Assembly: GCA_945889235.1 (NCBI GenBank) | Contig: CAMDBK010000112.1 | Coordinates: 1 to 8,777, forward strand | Direction: 5' to 3' | Length of the DNA stretch: 8,777 nt | Source of the DNA: Chitinophaga pinensis | GTDB lineage: Bacteria > Bacteroidota > Bacteroidia > SXHM01 | Shown here: piece after piece, positions 6,549 through 8,777 of the stretch | Position numbering within the stretch: position 1 is the first letter of the stretch | How the letters are laid out: every line of letters starts with the position of its first letter | Notes under the pieces: model-generated | Told to the model about the DNA's origin: nothing | The model's database searches: none | The model's input: only the letters and a program-made list of their open reading frames with translations | Translations under genes and position numbers: made by a program

Positions 6549-6854
6549 ATGATGATAGAACGCAACGAATTCAGAATTAAATTTGGAAAAATGAAAGACG
6601 CACTTTCACTTTGGAAAGAAATGATTGATGAAATGAGTAAAATCAAAGATGGCCCTAAAGTCCGCATTATGACTGATATTACAGGGCCTTCTTACACGCT
6701 GGTGGTTGAACTGCAACTTCGTGATTTTATTCACATCGGTTTAAAAAATTATCAATGGCTGAGTGCAGAAAAAGTAGGAGAACTGTATCAAAAGTTTATT
6801 CCTCTTTGCGAAAGTTCGGAAAGAACACTTTACAAAATAGAGCAGCAGAATTAA
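6549..6854 (+). CDS. Small protein, NIPSNAP / dimeric alpha-beta-barrel-like
   Basis: A 101-residue protein without signal peptide or membrane helix, hence probably cytoplasmic. The pattern fits a ferredoxin-like dimeric alpha-beta barrel of the NIPSNAP/ABM type: strand RNEFRIKF (5-12), helix KMKDALSLWKEMIDEMSKI (14-32), strand KVRIMTDITGPSYTLVVELQ (37-56), then a helical C-terminal half with YQWLSAEKVGELYQKFIPL (68-86) and a final strand (about 93-98). The GP turn before the central strand is typical of such proteins. Small proteins of this fold can be oxygenases, isomerases or binding modules, so no function can be assigned. Two ATG codons at 6549 and 6552 are both possible starts. It follows the VWA gene after a hairpin, so cotranscription is doubtful. 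Its stop codon overlaps that of the convergent DUF5686 gene. Confidence 0.65.
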   Translation: MMIERNEFRIKFGKMKDALSLWKEMIDEMSKIKDGPKVRIMTDITGPSYTLVVELQLRDFIHIGLKNYQWLSAEKVGELYQKFIPLCESSERTLYKIEQQN

Positions 6855-8777
6855 TTCATCAAAGCAATACTCATCGTCAGTTTGAAAGCAAAATTGTCGA
6901 TGAGTTTTGCATTTTGATAACCACCGTAACGATAGTGAACACTTGCTCCTAACCCAAGCAAATTAACACGCAGAATATTGTTGATTGCAATTCCGGTTTC
7001 AAAATAACCTTTCTCAAACGACAGCGCAGCGCGGTTAAAATGATTTTGAGGATTATTTAAATATCCAAAACCAATGTAGTTGAGGAGCACAATATCGGGA
7101 CGAAATTTTTTGTAGCGCACTAACAAACTTCCAAAATCGTGTTTGTGAAATAACACAATGTAACGACTGGCAAGAAATTCATTCATTCCCATAGTTTCAA
7201 AACTATTCTCCGTTGCTATTGGATATTTTTGATAACTACCTCTTCCGTTAAATAATTTTGAGTAGGGAACATCTGATGTTACAATTCCACCCATCAACTG
7301 AACACTTTCTTTACCCAGTGATTTTATAAAAAATGATTTCTCAATTTTTGCATCAATTTTCCAGTAATCATAAGCGCCTCCGAGCAGGTTGTTAAAGCCT
7401 TTGGTAACTGTAAGCCACAGAACAGGAAACTTTGTTCCGGCCGAAAATTCCATTCTTCCTGCACGCAGAAATTTTTCACGGAAAGCAAATTTAAAACCAA
7501 GTTCAGCTTCAGTAAATTCAAAACGATTTACTCCGGCAGTAACTCCTTCAGATGATTTTCCAAACAAATAATTATCGGCAGGTGTATTAAACTGTTTTCT
7601 TCCTGCCAACTGAATTTTTAAATATTGAAAAAGGCGAAATGAAAACGCAGCTTCGTATTGTTCAACAATGTCCCTTCTGCCAACCCAATAATTTCGGTAT
7701 GCTTCCATAAATGTTGGTCTTCTGTCAAGTGCAAAAACTGTTTTTCCTGATTCCGGAATATCGTGAAACCAGTTTAGTCTCAACATTGTTTCTGATTCCT
7801 TATGGAAAATAATAACAGCATTAGTTCCATACTTGAAACCCTTATCACGAAAGCCATAGCCGAAGTAACCACCAACATTGAAGAAGCGTGAAATCCGGTC
7901 GTTTGTATAAATACCTAAACCCAAACGAACAGACTCGTAAGTATTAGCAGCAATAAGTCTGTTTAAATCCAAATCAATAAAACGTATCGGAATTTTTCCT
8001 GTAATTAACGCTGTTAATGCTTTTAATCTTAAATCAAATTTGAATTCTTTTCCCAGACTGTCAATCACATGATAGGTTTTGGTTTCCTTTGCAATCAGCG
8101 TATCCTTGCGATATAAATTCCAAAACGCCTCATCTCTTCTTGTTGCAGTCGGTAAAATATCAAGTTCAACTCGTCTGAAATCTTTTTTATTTACAGGCTG
8201 TTCAATCTGAATGCTGTCGAGATAACCACGACCAACACCTTTTAATTTATAGCCATTCAAATTAATGCCATTCGCCAGTATATCGGTGTTCAATTTTACA
8301 GGAAACCAATGACCTGCTTTCTTTTCATATTGCTGTTGAATTTTTATTCCAACACCTTGCTGGTCTGTTGCTTCAGCAATAACATTTTGAATAGCCCAAC
8401 CATCGGTTGTGATGTAAAGTAAACCAACAAGTCCGTCAAAATTTCTACCGGAATAAGGTTTGTAGGAGATTACAAAAATGCTGTCTTTATCGGTGTAAAG
8501 AGTGTCTTCAATAAGAAAAAAATATTTTGTAGTGCTTCCTTCACTTACAGGATTCAAAAATTTCTGCTGACCGAGATTGAAATAATCTTCATAAAAAGAA
8601 AAACTCTGCATTTGCGTTCCCAGCATAGCAAAATCAGGATTTTTAAACCCTGAAACTCTTGAGGCAATTACCTTTTCATTGTTTCTTCCTTTGAATTTAT
8701 ATTCGCGTTTTGTCACAAATTCCATCAACATTATATATTGTTCTTCTAAAAATCTCTCAACCTGTTTTTCATTTACA
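6851..8777 (-). CDS. DUF5686 family outer-membrane protein, 5'-truncated by window edge
   Basis: The C-terminal 641 residues of a DUF5686 protein are visible. The frame stays open to the right edge (read inward: VNEKQVERFLEEQYI before MLMEFVTKR), so the ATG at 8731 is internal. Full-length members usually exceed 800 residues and begin with a signal peptide and a carboxypeptidase-regulatory-like domain, which would lie outside. Family hallmarks are ASRVSGFKNPDF, FSFYEDYFNLG, GSTTKYFFLIEDTLY, FVISYKPYSGRNFDGLVGLL and GWAIQNVIAEA. The second half has alternating strands rich in Gly and aromatic residues (FNVGGYFGYGFRDKGFKYG, VHYRYGGYQNAKLIDNFAF), consistent with an outer-membrane beta-barrel. 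It ends in LMN rather than the aromatic residue often closing outer-membrane barrels. Its function is not established. It converges on the small NIPSNAP-like gene with a 4-bp overlap. Confidence 0.88.
   Translation of the reverse strand, partial: VNEKQVERFLEEQYIMLMEFVTKREYKFKGRNNEKVIASRVSGFKNPDFAMLGTQMQSFSFYEDYFNLGQQKFLNPVSEGSTTKYFFLIEDTLYTDKDSIFVISYKPYSGRNFDGLVGLLYITTDGWAIQNVIAEATDQQGVGIKIQQQYEKKAGHWFPVKLNTDILANGINLNGYKLKGVGRGYLDSIQIEQPVNKKDFRRVELDILPTATRRDEAFWNLYRKDTLIAKETKTYHVIDSLGKEFKFDLRLKALTALITGKIPIRFIDLDLNRLIAANTYESVRLGLGIYTNDRISRFFNVGGYFGYGFRDKGFKYGTNAVIIFHKESETMLRLNWFHDIPESGKTVFALDRRPTFMEAYRNYWVGRRDIVEQYEAAFSFRLFQYLKIQLAGRKQFNTPADNYLFGKSSEGVTAGVNRFEFTEAELGFKFAFREKFLRAGRMEFSAGTKFPVLWLTVTKGFNNLLGGAYDYWKIDAKIEKSFFIKSLGKESVQLMGGIVTSDVPYSKLFNGRGSYQKYPIATENSFETMGMNEFLASRYIVLFHKHDFGSLLVRYKKFRPDIVLLNYIGFGYLNNPQNHFNRAALSFEKGYFETGIAINNILRVNLLGLGASVHYRYGGYQNAKLIDNFAFKLTMSIALMN

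Noticed and set aside
7324..7571. Short open frames on both strands within the DUF5686 gene
   Set aside because: Both are out-of-frame shadows of the barrel-coding sequence, with no recognisable motif or separate signals.
8729..8731. ATG at 8731 as the start of the DUF5686 gene
   Set aside because: The frame is open to the window end, with family-like residues (NEKQVERFLEEQYI) upstream of this Met.
1..8777. Defence island, prophage, CRISPR or transposon content
   Set aside because: Every sizeable gene is a housekeeping or envelope protein. No nuclease, integrase, transposase, spaced direct repeats or tRNA-like structures were seen.

Overview
The window looks like an ordinary chromosomal stretch from a Gram-negative bacterium of the Bacteroidota. 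Three things point there. Two proteins belong to architectures I know mainly from that phylum: a tandem HU/CCDC81-type protein with a SPOR domain, and a DUF5686 outer-membrane barrel with its typical motifs. One secreted protein opens with the carboxypeptidase-regulatory-like beta domain common in Bacteroidota surface proteins. The DNA is AT-rich and lacks clear Shine-Dalgarno sites, as is usual there. KdsB implies a Kdo-containing lipopolysaccharide. I cannot name the species.

Layout, left to right. (1) Plus strand, 1-1376: the 3' part of a DUF3137 gene, then hemJ (heme biosynthesis membrane protein). The 43 bp between them are largely a perfect hairpin that I recognise as a dispersed repeat. 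(2) Minus strand, 4663-1380: a compact three-gene unit reading kdsB, then an HU-SPOR membrane protein, then a polytopic glycosyltransferase-39-like protein, with gaps of 20 and 9 bp. Its last gene converges on hemJ with 3 bp between the stops. (3) Plus strand, 4771-6854: a 561-residue exported protein (regulatory-like beta domain, unassigned middle, C-terminal von Willebrand A domain with a MIDAS), then a strong hairpin, then a 101-residue protein resembling NIPSNAP/dimeric alpha-beta-barrel proteins. (4) Minus strand, 6851 to the right edge: a DUF5686 outer-membrane protein cut by the window end, whose stop codon overlaps that of the small protein.

Most genes serve the cell envelope: CMP-Kdo supply for LPS (kdsB), probable lipid-linked sugar transfer (GT39-like), septal or peptidoglycan contact (SPOR) and two exported proteins (VWA, DUF5686). 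HemJ is the metabolic exception. I see no defence system, phage, transposase, CRISPR array, tRNA or rRNA. The most unusual point is a short dispersed-repeat-like sequence lying in frame inside the coding region of the HU-SPOR gene, in the linker just before its SPOR domain. All but three intergenic stretches are 20 bp or shorter, and none exceeds 110 bp.
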